Shown: one piece after another, positions 8,289 through 15,504 of the stretch
Layout: every line of letters begins with the position of its first letter
Position numbering within the stretch: position 1 is the first letter of the stretch
Origin: Brotaphodocola sp003480315
Lineage (GTDB): Bacteria > Bacillota > Clostridia > Lachnospirales > Lachnospiraceae
Reading direction: 5' to 3' (one strand)
Assembly: GCF_964246085.1 (NCBI RefSeq)
Contig: NZ_CAXTPD010000004.1
Length of the DNA: 64,000 nt
Notes under the pieces: generated by a model
Databases searched by the model: none
Told to the model about the DNA's origin: nothing
What the model saw: the letters and a program-made list of their open reading frames with translations, nothing else
Position numbers and translations under genes: made by a program

Positions 8289-9632
8289 TTGGAGAAAGAA
8301 AATAAGGGCAAGTCAAAATTTTGGAAAGGTGTTTTAGCAGGTTCCCTTGTAACTGCTCTGGCAGGCTTTGGTATCGTAGGTGTGGCAACCGGCATATCCG
8401 TGATCGGGCGCACTGTGATCGAAAATCAGGCACAGAATACGACAGCAGCGGGCTCCGGCAGCGATGCCGTGCGTACCCAGGTGAATTTAAAGCAGGTTGA
8501 TGCGAAAGTTTCCGTGCTGCAGCAGATCATCGATCGGTATTTTCTGTTTGATGAGGATGCGGAGCAGATGGAGACCGGCATCTATAAAGGCATGCTGGCC
8601 GGTCTGGGTGACCCGTACACGGTTTATTACACTCCGGATGAGTACAGCTCTTTAACGGAGGAAACCAGCGGCGTGTATTGTGGCATTGGTGTTCTGGTCA
8701 GCAAAAATGTGCAGACCGGAATTGTAACAGCACTCCGTGTATTCCCGGGATCTCCGGCAGAGGAAGCGGGGATGCAGAAGGGGGATATCATTTATAAGGT
8801 AAAAGACATATCTGCGGCAGAAGCGGAGCTGGATATTCTGGTCCAGGAGTATATCCGCGGTGAGGAAGGCTCCTATGTGGATGTTACTGTTCTGCGGGGG
8901 AGCGAGGAAATACCGCTTCATATTCAGCGGCGTATGGTGGAGGTTGCTACCGTAGAGCACCAGATGCTGCCGGATAAGACCGGATATGTGGAAGTAACGC
9001 AGTTTGATACGGTGACTGCTGAGCAGTTTATTTCTGCAGTGTCTGATCTGGAAAAGCAGGGTATGGAGCGCCTGGTCATCGACCTGCGCGATAATCCGGG
9101 TGGCGTGGTAACCTCCTGTGTGGAGATGGCAGCTTATATTCTGCCGGAAAATCAGCATAACGGAACGATTCTTTCCACGGCCACCAAAACCGGTCAGGAG
9201 GAACGTTATTATTGTCAGGATGGCGAGACCAGGCATGAGGTGCGCGGGACAGATACCAAAGACGGCGAGTTCCCGAAGACGGATGATCATGAACTGAATG
9301 TGCCGATCGCAGTGCTCATCAACGGCCAGTCTGCCAGTGCGGCAGAGGTATTTGCAGGTGCCCTGCAGGATTACGGTGCAGCAACACTGGTGGGAACCAC
9401 ATCCTTCGGAAAAGGAATTGTACAGAGCCTGATTCCGTTAACGGACGGTTCAGCAGTCAAGATCACCACCGCCCACTACTATACCCCGGCCGGACATGAT
9501 CTTCATAAAAAAGGTCTGACCCCGGATGTAACGGTGGAACAGAAGCTGGATGAGGATCTCATCGGGCAGTACGATGTTCCGCTGGAGCGGGATAATCAGG
9601 TGCAGGCAGCGATCGAAGTGCTGGAGAAGTAG
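8289..9632 (+). CDS. S41 carboxy-terminal processing protease (CtpA type)
   Basis: A 447-residue protein with one N-terminal TM anchor (about 14-40), a PDZ domain (about 115-200) and the S41 catalytic domain. The Ser-Lys dyad is visible as S348 in NGQSASAAE and K375 in SFGKGIVQ. Such proteases sit outside the membrane and often process wall hydrolases or sporulation proteins; its place after the ftsEX-M23 cluster suggests a wall-related substrate. TTG at 8289 is taken as start because GAGGTGA lies 6 bases before it; GTG at 8280 overlaps that Shine-Dalgarno. Confidence 0.9.
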   Translation: MEKENKGKSKFWKGVLAGSLVTALAGFGIVGVATGISVIGRTVIENQAQNTTAAGSGSDAVRTQVNLKQVDAKVSVLQQIIDRYFLFDEDAEQMETGIYKGMLAGLGDPYTVYYTPDEYSSLTEETSGVYCGIGVLVSKNVQTGIVTALRVFPGSPAEEAGMQKGDIIYKVKDISAAEAELDILVQEYIRGEEGSYVDVTVLRGSEEIPLHIQRRMVEVATVEHQMLPDKTGYVEVTQFDTVTAEQFISAVSDLEKQGMERLVIDLRDNPGGVVTSCVEMAAYILPENQHNGTILSTATKTGQEERYYCQDGETRHEVRGTDTKDGEFPKTDDHELNVPIAVLINGQSASAAEVFAGALQDYGAATLVGTTSFGKGIVQSLIPLTDGSAVKITTAHYYTPAGHDLHKKGLTPDVTVEQKLDEDLIGQYDVPLERDNQVQAAIEVLEK

Positions 9633-9673
9633 AAGCCCATCTGGTAACCAAAAAAGAATATAATCTGATACTT

Positions 9674-9708
9674 GCCGCATGCATAGAACAAAATGCATGC
9701 GGCTTTTT
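9674..9708 (+). terminator. strong Rho-independent terminator after the S41 protease gene
   Basis: Perfect 11-bp stem GCCGCATGCAT/ATGCATGCGGC followed by TTTTT. It ends the ftsEX-M23-S41 transcription unit. The next hairpin (9710) starts 2 bases after the T-run. Confidence 0.92.
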
Positions 9709-9709
9709 C

Positions 9710-9834
9710 TGTATGATAGGAAATTGCGTCCTATCATACAAAAACGCTCCGCGAGGATGCGCACTCGGCGCAAAGGCAGATGGTTGCCGAAGCAACCGCG
9801 CCTCGGCGCGAGAATGTGCCAAGGCACATTCTTT
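9710..9834 (+). repeat. multi-hairpin intergenic repeat, copy B
   Basis: Second copy of the element at 595-722. The first stem is TGTATGATAGGA/TCCTATCATACA around loop AATTGCG: stem bases differ from copy A on both sides, so pairing is kept. The GGTTGC/GCAACC, GCGC/GCGC and GAATGTGCC/GGCACATTC hairpins recur in the same order. The 303-base gap between the S41 gene and the leftward DUF134-NifX gene holds only this element and the terminator. Confidence 0.78.
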
Positions 9835-9935
9835 ATCATATTTTATCAAGTACAACGATCTGTCTGAATAAAGGTCCGGAAGGCGGTCTCATTCACTTCC
9901 GGACCTTTATTAGTTCCGTCCTATTGCAATGATCT

Positions 9936-10721
9936 TTAGTGGCAGCTGTGCTCACCGCAGCTGTGTTCGCCACAGGCATGTCCTTCACCTTCATGGTCAT
10001 GATGGCTGCAGTGTACGTTCGGGTTATAGCCGAGGGTTCCGGTTAACAGTGCATTTACGGCTTCGTCTGCGTTTCCGCTTACGCCGCCGTACAGCTGGAT
10101 GCCGGCCTGGGCGAGTGCGTTCTGGGCACCGCCGCCGATGCCTCCGCAGATCAGAGTGTCGACGTTATGTTCCAGCAGAAAACCGGCAAGAGCTCCATGT
10201 CCGCTTCCGTTGGTATCAACAACTTCGACAGCAGTTATGGTTCCGTTCTCTACCGTGTAGAGCTTAAACTGCTCTGTGTGTCCAAAATGCTGAAAAATTT
10301 CTCCGTTCTCATAAGTAACTGCAATTTTCATAATACCTTCTCCTTTGTTGTGTTGTAGATGGAAAACAGGAAAACTGTGCTCTGCCGTGGCCATGTGGCA
10401 CATGCATTGCCCGCAGCGGGGATATTCCCGCCCTTCGCAGATTCGGTAATTTCCACCGGAAATGATGAGCCGTTTCCCGTTTACGATGCACTGTGCAAGC
10501 TTATAACGGGCACTTTCATAAATTTCCGTGACCGTTGTGCGAGAAACATCCATCTGCGCGGAGCATTGTTCATGGGTTTTCTTTTCCAGGTCAACCAGAC
10601 GGATCACTTCATATTCATCCAGTGTAAGTGTGATCGTGTCATCGGTCTGGCTGTTTTCCGGATAAAATGAATCGTACTGCGGTGTAAAGCAGATCCTCCT
10701 GCATTTTTGGGGTCTCGGCAT
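9936..10721 (-). CDS. DUF134 helix-turn-helix fused to NifX/NifB-type cluster-binding domain
   Basis: A 261-residue protein. Residues 1-105 match the UPF0251/DUF134 family (MPRPQKCRRICFTP start, then a sigma-like helix-turn-helix around DVSRTTVTEIYESARYKLAQ). Residues 131-231 match the dinitrogenase Fe-Mo cofactor-binding fold (MKIAVTYENGEIFQHFGHTEQFKLY), and the last 25 residues are rich in His and Cys (HACGEHSCGEHSCH), probably a metal-binding tail. Met131 has its own AAGGAGAAGG Shine-Dalgarno, so a shorter NifX-only product (9936-10331) may also be made. It is divergent from the Fe-S assembly pair, suggesting a role in metal or Fe-S homeostasis; that is inference. Confidence 0.82.
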   Translation of the reverse strand: MPRPQKCRRICFTPQYDSFYPENSQTDDTITLTLDEYEVIRLVDLEKKTHEQCSAQMDVSRTTVTEIYESARYKLAQCIVNGKRLIISGGNYRICEGREYPRCGQCMCHMATAEHSFPVFHLQHNKGEGIMKIAVTYENGEIFQHFGHTEQFKLYTVENGTITAVEVVDTNGSGHGALAGFLLEHNVDTLICGGIGGGAQNALAQAGIQLYGGVSGNADEAVNALLTGTLGYNPNVHCSHHDHEGEGHACGEHSCGEHSCH

Positions 10722-10740
10722 CTGAAATCCTCCTTGTTTT

Positions 10741-10780
10741 CGACATATGTCGATTATAACTCATAAATAACAAAAGTCAA
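10741..10780 (-). promoter_or_regulatory. promoter of the DUF134-NifX gene with palindromic operator
   Basis: On the minus strand TTGACT (10775-10780), 16-base spacer, TATAAT (10753-10758), immediately followed by the perfect 12-bp palindrome CGACATATGTCG (10741-10752). The palindrome covers the expected transcription start, a classic repressor position; the gene's own helix-turn-helix is the obvious candidate to bind it. Confidence 0.7.
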
Positions 10781-10822
10781 TACGAAAACCACTATTAACC
10801 TGGGGACTTCGGGATATAAAGA

Positions 10823-10851
10823 TTGACAGATCTGCCTGATTAGGGTACCAT
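10823..10851 (+). promoter_or_regulatory. promoter of the SufC/SufB-type pair
   Basis: TTGACA (10823-10828), 17-base spacer, TACCAT (10846-10851). The leader that follows contains the hairpin TGTTCCGC/GCGGAACA (10872-10901), with a second GCGGAA at 10885 that offers an alternative pairing. Confidence 0.65.
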
Positions 10852-10934
10852 CCAATAGGAACGATACGCTGTGTTCCGCCGGTTGCGGAAAATGCGGAAC
10901 ATAGCGGACATACTATAGAAGAGGTGAGAATCAC

Positions 10935-11672
10935 ATGTTAAAGGTAGACAACCTCACGTTTGAGGTGAATGAAGAGGGCAGAAAACGCTGTCTGGTCAAT
11001 CATGTCAGTTTTCAGGTTGCGGATGGTGAAATGTTAGTGATTACCGGGCCGAATGGCGGCGGTAAGTCTACGCTGGCCAAGGTGCTGGCAGGCATTGAAA
11101 AAGCGGATGAGGGTCGGATTTTCCTGGATGAAGAGGATATTTCCGGTTACGATATCGATCATCGTGCCAATGCGGGAATTGGCTATGCATTCCAGCAGCC
11201 GCCGCGCTTTAAGGGCATGACTGTAGCTAGAATGCTGTCTCTTGCGGCTGGAAAGGATCTGACGGAGGCAGAGAGCTGTAAGCTGCTTTCTGCAGTAGGA
11301 CTTTGTTCTGCCGACTATCTGAACCGACAGATGGACGGCACACTTTCCGGAGGTGAGATGAAGCGTCTGGAGATTGCAACGGTACTGGCGAAACCGCACA
11401 AGGTCAGCATTTTTGATGAGCCGGAGGCCGGTATTGATCTTTGGAGCTTTTCTATGCTGATCAAACGGTTTGAGGAGATCCACAAAGAGAAAAAGGAAAG
11501 CCTGATCCTGATTTCCCATCAGGAGCGGATCATCCGTATGGCAGACAAGATCATGGTGATCGAAGATGGTGAAGTGAAACAATACGGCAGCCGTGAGGAA
11601 GTCCTGCCAACTCTGTTTACACAGGAGGGCTGCGGCAAGTGTGCGAATGGACTGGAAGGAGGTGTCTGCTGA
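10935..11672 (+). CDS. sufC: SufC-type Fe-S cluster assembly ATPase
   Basis: A 245-residue ABC ATPase with Walker A GPNGGGKST, signature LSGGEMKRLEIA and Walker B SIFDEPEAGIDL, as in SufC. The C-terminus carries several cysteines (GCGKCANG and a final C), which is not a standard SufC feature. It is followed directly by a single short SufB/SufD-like gene, with no SufS, SufU or SufA in the window, so this is a reduced SUF system. Start ATG follows GAGGTGAGAATC; the stop overlaps the next start in TGATG. Confidence 0.9.
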   Translation: MLKVDNLTFEVNEEGRKRCLVNHVSFQVADGEMLVITGPNGGGKSTLAKVLAGIEKADEGRIFLDEEDISGYDIDHRANAGIGYAFQQPPRFKGMTVARMLSLAAGKDLTEAESCKLLSAVGLCSADYLNRQMDGTLSGGEMKRLEIATVLAKPHKVSIFDEPEAGIDLWSFSMLIKRFEEIHKEKKESLILISHQERIIRMADKIMVIEDGEVKQYGSREEVLPTLFTQEGCGKCANGLEGGVC

Positions 11673-12595
11673 TGTCACAGATCAATGAGACCACCCAGGG
11701 GGTTCTGGATCAGATCAGCGAAGGCTTTGCGCAGAAAGGTGCTTATAATCTTCGCCAGAATGGCGTATCGATCTGTCATGGAGACAGCGAGCACATCAAG
11801 ATCCGTAAGAAAGAAGATAAGCCGGGGATCGATATCCTGATTGACGGTGATACAAAGGGTGAAAAAGTGTTCATCCCGGTTGTAGTCAGTGTTTCCGGCA
11901 TGACGGATCTGGTTTATAATGATTTCTATATCGCGGATGGTGCGGATGTGACCATCGTGGCAGGCTGCGGCATCCACAACAGCGGCTGCAATGAGAGCCG
12001 TCATGATGGTATTCATACCTTCCATGTAGGAAAGAATGCCAATGTCCGTTATGAAGAAAAGCATTACGGAGAGGGCAACGGAACCGGAAGCCGTATCTTA
12101 AATCCGGTGACGAACATTGAGGTAGGCGAGAATTCTGTTTTTACCCTGGATACCGTTCAGATCAAAGGTGTGGATTCCACAGTGCGCAGAACCAATGTTT
12201 CCATGGAGGCAGGCTCCAGGCTTTATGTGGTGGAGCGTATCATGACAGACGGAACACAGCATGCGGAGTCAGATATGGAGGTCTGCATGAATGGAAGCGG
12301 CTCCTCAGCTCAGATCGTTTCCCGTTCTGTAGGCAAGGGGGAGTCTTCCCAGGTATTCCATCCGAAGGCAGTCGGAAACACCAAATGTCATGCTCATATC
12401 CAGTGTGATTCTATCATCATGGATCATGCAAAAGTTGGTTCAATTCCGGAGATTCAGGCCAATCATGTGGATGCTGCGATCGTTCACGAGGCAGCCATCG
12501 GACGAATCAATGATGAGCAGCTGTTGAAGCTCAGAACCCTTGGCATGACCGAGGCAGAAGCTGAGAATGTGATCATTGAAAACTTTTTAAGTTAA
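11672..12595 (+). CDS. sufB: SufB/SufD-type Fe-S scaffold protein, short form
   Basis: A 307-residue protein, clearly shorter than classical SufB (about 470). The middle shows the SufBD beta-helix core (ADVTIVAGCGIHNSGCNESRHDGIHTFHVG... and the ASVQIV-type repeats), and the C-terminal region has the conserved VHEAAIGRINDEQLLKLRTLGMTE element. Start ATG at 11672 has GAAGGAGG upstream and overlaps the sufC stop. With SufC it fits the minimal two-component SUF-like systems reported from anaerobes (SMS type). Probable cluster ligands are Cys residues near positions 103-111 and His in GIHT. Confidence 0.88.
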   Translation: MSQINETTQGVLDQISEGFAQKGAYNLRQNGVSICHGDSEHIKIRKKEDKPGIDILIDGDTKGEKVFIPVVVSVSGMTDLVYNDFYIADGADVTIVAGCGIHNSGCNESRHDGIHTFHVGKNANVRYEEKHYGEGNGTGSRILNPVTNIEVGENSVFTLDTVQIKGVDSTVRRTNVSMEAGSRLYVVERIMTDGTQHAESDMEVCMNGSGSSAQIVSRSVGKGESSQVFHPKAVGNTKCHAHIQCDSIIMDHAKVGSIPEIQANHVDAAIVHEAAIGRINDEQLLKLRTLGMTEAEAENVIIENFLS

Positions 12596-12609
12596 TATTC
12601 TGTGATAGG

Positions 12610-12655
12610 AACAGGAATGAAGGATCTGCAGCAGCGGATTTTTCATTCCTGTTTT
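12610..12655 (+). terminator. terminator after the SufC/SufB pair
   Basis: AACAGGAATGAA/TTCATTCCTGTT with a 20-base loop, followed by a short T-rich stretch. Confidence 0.7.
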
Positions 12656-12748
12656 GCTTGCCTGAAAAATAACATATTCCTTTCGTAGAAAATCCCGGAA
12701 TCTTATGTTATACTTAAAGGCAAATCGTGTAAGGAGGTGTCTCTTTTT

Positions 12749-13771
12749 ATGATGCAGCGAATCTGTCCGGTCTGTGACCAGGTTATGAAGCATGCCCACT
12801 ACTGCAGCGCATGTCACTCCTGGGTGAAGGACCCGGTGTATATGAATGTCACGTATTATCTGAATGAGCGCCACCCGAAAAACGAGGCGCACTGCAGTTA
12901 CCATAATGCAGAAGAGGAGCATACGAATGCCGGAGCCGAAAGGCGGAAGGCAGTGCGATCGTCTTCCGGCAGAGAGCGAAGCGTGAAAACAGAGCGGGCG
13001 GTCCGAACCACAGAAAAAGGCGCGTCAGGGCAGTCGAAGACGGTTATCGAAAAGAAAAATCCGGTTCGAAAACTGATTCTTTTGTATATTTTCCTGATGG
13101 TTGTGATATGGCTGTTCAGGCTGCTAAGCGGTATGGCTGGTTCATTCTCTGATATTACCGGAAGCATATTTGACAGTATCAGCGGGTCTGATTTCCGGGA
13201 ACTGACGGATGAAGAAGCAAGAGCTTACGGCGGTCCCTGCACGGATGAACCGCATTTTGAAGTCACGATCGAAGCTCTGCAGAGTCCGATCCGGGAACTG
13301 TTTGATACCTGTCAGATTCCGCTGGCCGGAACAGATACCTATTCCCACAACACGGTATATTCCGATGAGACTACCTGGTTTTCTTCCACAGACACCTATT
13401 ATATGGAAGCAGGGGACACGTATGCCTATGTGGATTTTGACTACGACACAGCTACAGGTCAGCTCCATCAGATTTATCTGTCTGTCCCGGAACGAGATTC
13501 CATCACGGTTCTGACGAAGCAGTTTCTGCTGATGTTAAATGATGCGGATGCATGGGATATGGAACAGAAGCATCGTTCTGATGCGGCAGACCTGGATGAG
13601 CTGTATGCCCGGATGATGGAGCCCGGTGTGAACCAAACAGAGGGGGTCTGGTGCGGAGCCGGTATCAATGCTGAATTTCCGGATGCGGAAGATGAAAACT
13701 GCAGTGTGTGGATCTATCCTGACAGAAGCAGCGACAGCTACAGTTATGGAGAGCATACCGATAGTCTGTAA
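12749..13771 (+). CDS. zinc-ribbon single-pass membrane protein of unknown function
   Basis: A 340-residue protein not recognised beyond its layout. The N-terminus holds a zinc-ribbon-like pair of CxxC motifs (CPVCDQ and CSACHSW), followed by a polar basic linker, one TM helix near residues 112-130 (LILLYIFLMVVIWLFRLL) and an acidic extracytoplasmic domain of about 200 residues rich in Asp, Tyr and Thr. No catalytic motif is visible. Start ATG at 12749 is 9 bases after AAGGAGGTG; upstream GTG overlaps that site. It appears monocistronic between sufB and metF. Confidence 0.75.
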   Translation: MMQRICPVCDQVMKHAHYCSACHSWVKDPVYMNVTYYLNERHPKNEAHCSYHNAEEEHTNAGAERRKAVRSSSGRERSVKTERAVRTTEKGASGQSKTVIEKKNPVRKLILLYIFLMVVIWLFRLLSGMAGSFSDITGSIFDSISGSDFRELTDEEARAYGGPCTDEPHFEVTIEALQSPIRELFDTCQIPLAGTDTYSHNTVYSDETTWFSSTDTYYMEAGDTYAYVDFDYDTATGQLHQIYLSVPERDSITVLTKQFLLMLNDADAWDMEQKHRSDAADLDELYARMMEPGVNQTEGVWCGAGINAEFPDAEDENCSVWIYPDRSSDSYSYGEHTDSL

Positions 13772-13844
13772 ATGCCAAAATGTATGATGTGCCTGGGAGG
13801 TACAAAACAGTTATGAAATCATAAAAATGAGAGGAACAGTACGT

Positions 13845-14702
13845 ATGAAAATCAGAGATATTCTTGCAAAAAAAGAACCAACACTTTCCTTTGAGGTATT
13901 CCCGCCAAAGACAGAGGATAAATACGAGTCTGTAGAAATGGCTGCTTCCGAGATCGCGAAGCTGAATCCGGCATTCATGAGCGTGACCTACGGCGCAGGC
14001 GGCGGTACCAGCCAGTATACAGTTGATATCGCAGCATCCTTAAAGGCAAAGGGGGTTACTCCGTTAGCGCATCTGACCTGCGTTTCATCCACCAGAGAAA
14101 AGGTACATTCGGTTCTGGAGCAGTTAAAGGCAGAGGGAATTGAGAATGTACTGGCTTTGCGCGGTGACATTCCAAAGGACGGAAAAGTTGAGAACGACTA
14201 TCGCTATGCATCGGAACTCATTGCAGAGATCAAGGCATCCGGCGATTTCTGCATCGGTGCAGCCTGCTATCCGGAGGGGCATGTGGAGTCTGTCAATAAG
14301 ACGGAGGATATCCAGCATCTGAAAGAAAAGGTAGAGGCCGGCTGTGACTTCGTGACTACCCAGATGTTCTTTGACAACAACATCCTATACAATTATCTGT
14401 ACCGCGTGCGTGAAAAGGGCATTACGGTTCCGGTGATCGCAGGCATCATGCCGGTGACCAATGTAGCACAGATCAAGCGCATCTGCTCTATGTCCGGAAC
14501 CTATCTTCCGGCGCGCTTTAAAGCCATTGTTGACCGTTTTGGTGATAATCCTGCGGCTATGAAGCAGGCCGGCATTGCCTATGCAACGGAACAGATCATT
14601 GACTTGATCGCGAATCATGTGAACGGCATTCATGTATATTCCATGAATAAGCCGGATGTGGCAGCACAGATTAAGGGCAGCCTTTCCGAAATCATCCGGT
14701 AG
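13845..14702 (+). CDS. metF: 5,10-methylenetetrahydrofolate reductase
   Basis: A 285-residue TIM-barrel flavoprotein that reduces methylene-THF to methyl-THF for methionine synthesis. Family marks include the N-terminal FEVFPPK, the loop TYGAGGG near residues 47-53 and NVLALRGDIP. ATG at 13845 is preferred because AGAGGAA lies 8 bases upstream; an in-frame ATG at 13827 lies on that Shine-Dalgarno. A palindrome TTATGAAATCATAA (13811-13824) lies just upstream and might be an operator. metF, the MetH activation gene and metH form one direction-consistent cluster. Confidence 0.95.
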   Translation: MKIRDILAKKEPTLSFEVFPPKTEDKYESVEMAASEIAKLNPAFMSVTYGAGGGTSQYTVDIAASLKAKGVTPLAHLTCVSSTREKVHSVLEQLKAEGIENVLALRGDIPKDGKVENDYRYASELIAEIKASGDFCIGAACYPEGHVESVNKTEDIQHLKEKVEAGCDFVTTQMFFDNNILYNYLYRVREKGITVPVIAGIMPVTNVAQIKRICSMSGTYLPARFKAIVDRFGDNPAAMKQAGIAYATEQIIDLIANHVNGIHVYSMNKPDVAAQIKGSLSEIIR

Positions 14703-14764
14703 CAGAAAAGGCCCGGCGTACAAAGCCGGAAGGCCGGGGCAGAAAAACGGAGAGAACAGGATTC

Positions 14765-15418
14765 ATGAAAGAGATATTTCACTGTAACGACAGGGAACTG
14801 CTGCGCTATCTGGGGTGCAAAAATGGAACGGTCCCGGATCAGAATCTTACGGATCTGATTGCACAGTGCAAACAGGAGCTGGAGCAGGCGGCTTCTCCCA
14901 GAGTGATATGGCGGGAGTATCCGCTCTGCATTCAGGATCACAGCATTGATATGACATGTCTGCAGACGCAGAGCAAAAGCCTGGAACGCAATTTGAAGGA
15001 TTGCGAACGGGTACTTTTGTTTGCGGCAACGCTCGGAAGCCGGGTAGATGTGCTGCTTCACCGCTACAACATGATCCAGATGAGTAAGGCCGTGGTGATG
15101 CAGGCTGCCTCGGTGGCTATGCTGGAGACCTTCTGCGATGAACAGAATCAGAAGCTGAAAGAGGAATACGAAGAAAAGGGCTGGTATCTGCGCCCTCGCT
15201 TCAGTCCCGGATATGGAGATTTCCCCCTGGAGTGCCAGCGGCAGATAGCTCCGGCGCTGGAGCTGAATAAAAGGATCGGTGTAACGCTGACAGACAGCCT
15301 TCTCATGGCACCGTCCAAGTCGGTGACGGCAGTGATCGGTGTGAGCCGTCTGCCCAGAAACTGTACGGTGCAGGGCTGTGAGGCCTGCGCGAAGCGGGAC
15401 TGCGCATACCGCAGATAA
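14765..15418 (+). CDS. stand-alone methionine synthase (MetH) activation domain protein
   Basis: A 217-residue protein matching the reactivation domain of cobalamin-dependent methionine synthase, including the RPRFSPGYGDFPLE segment near residue 140 where the family binds SAM. In the family it supports reductive methylation of oxidised cob(II)alamin. The C-terminus ends with four clustered Cys (CTVQGCEACAKRDC), unusual for the domain and possibly a metal site. The neighbouring metH lacks this domain, so the two genes together make a complete split enzyme, as known in Thermotoga. The 62-base gap from metF contains a GC-rich dyad. Confidence 0.88.
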   Translation: MKEIFHCNDRELLRYLGCKNGTVPDQNLTDLIAQCKQELEQAASPRVIWREYPLCIQDHSIDMTCLQTQSKSLERNLKDCERVLLFAATLGSRVDVLLHRYNMIQMSKAVVMQAASVAMLETFCDEQNQKLKEEYEEKGWYLRPRFSPGYGDFPLECQRQIAPALELNKRIGVTLTDSLLMAPSKSVTAVIGVSRLPRNCTVQGCEACAKRDCAYRR

Positions 15419-15504
15419 GGGAATGGAAGAACGAAAAGCAGACAGAAACTGTGATGGACGCAGAAAAGCTGCGAGGAAAAACGCGAAGGAGATATTGGTT
15501 AAAC

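Noticed and set aside
10359..10670. Open frame on the plus strand opposite the DUF134-NifX gene
   Set aside because: It lies within the coding sequence of the fusion on the other strand, has no ribosome binding site and shows no protein-like motif.
13772..13844. Possible S-box or other methionine riboswitch upstream of metF
   Set aside because: The gap is only 73 bases and holds a 14-base palindrome but no S-box-like multi-stem structure or terminator.
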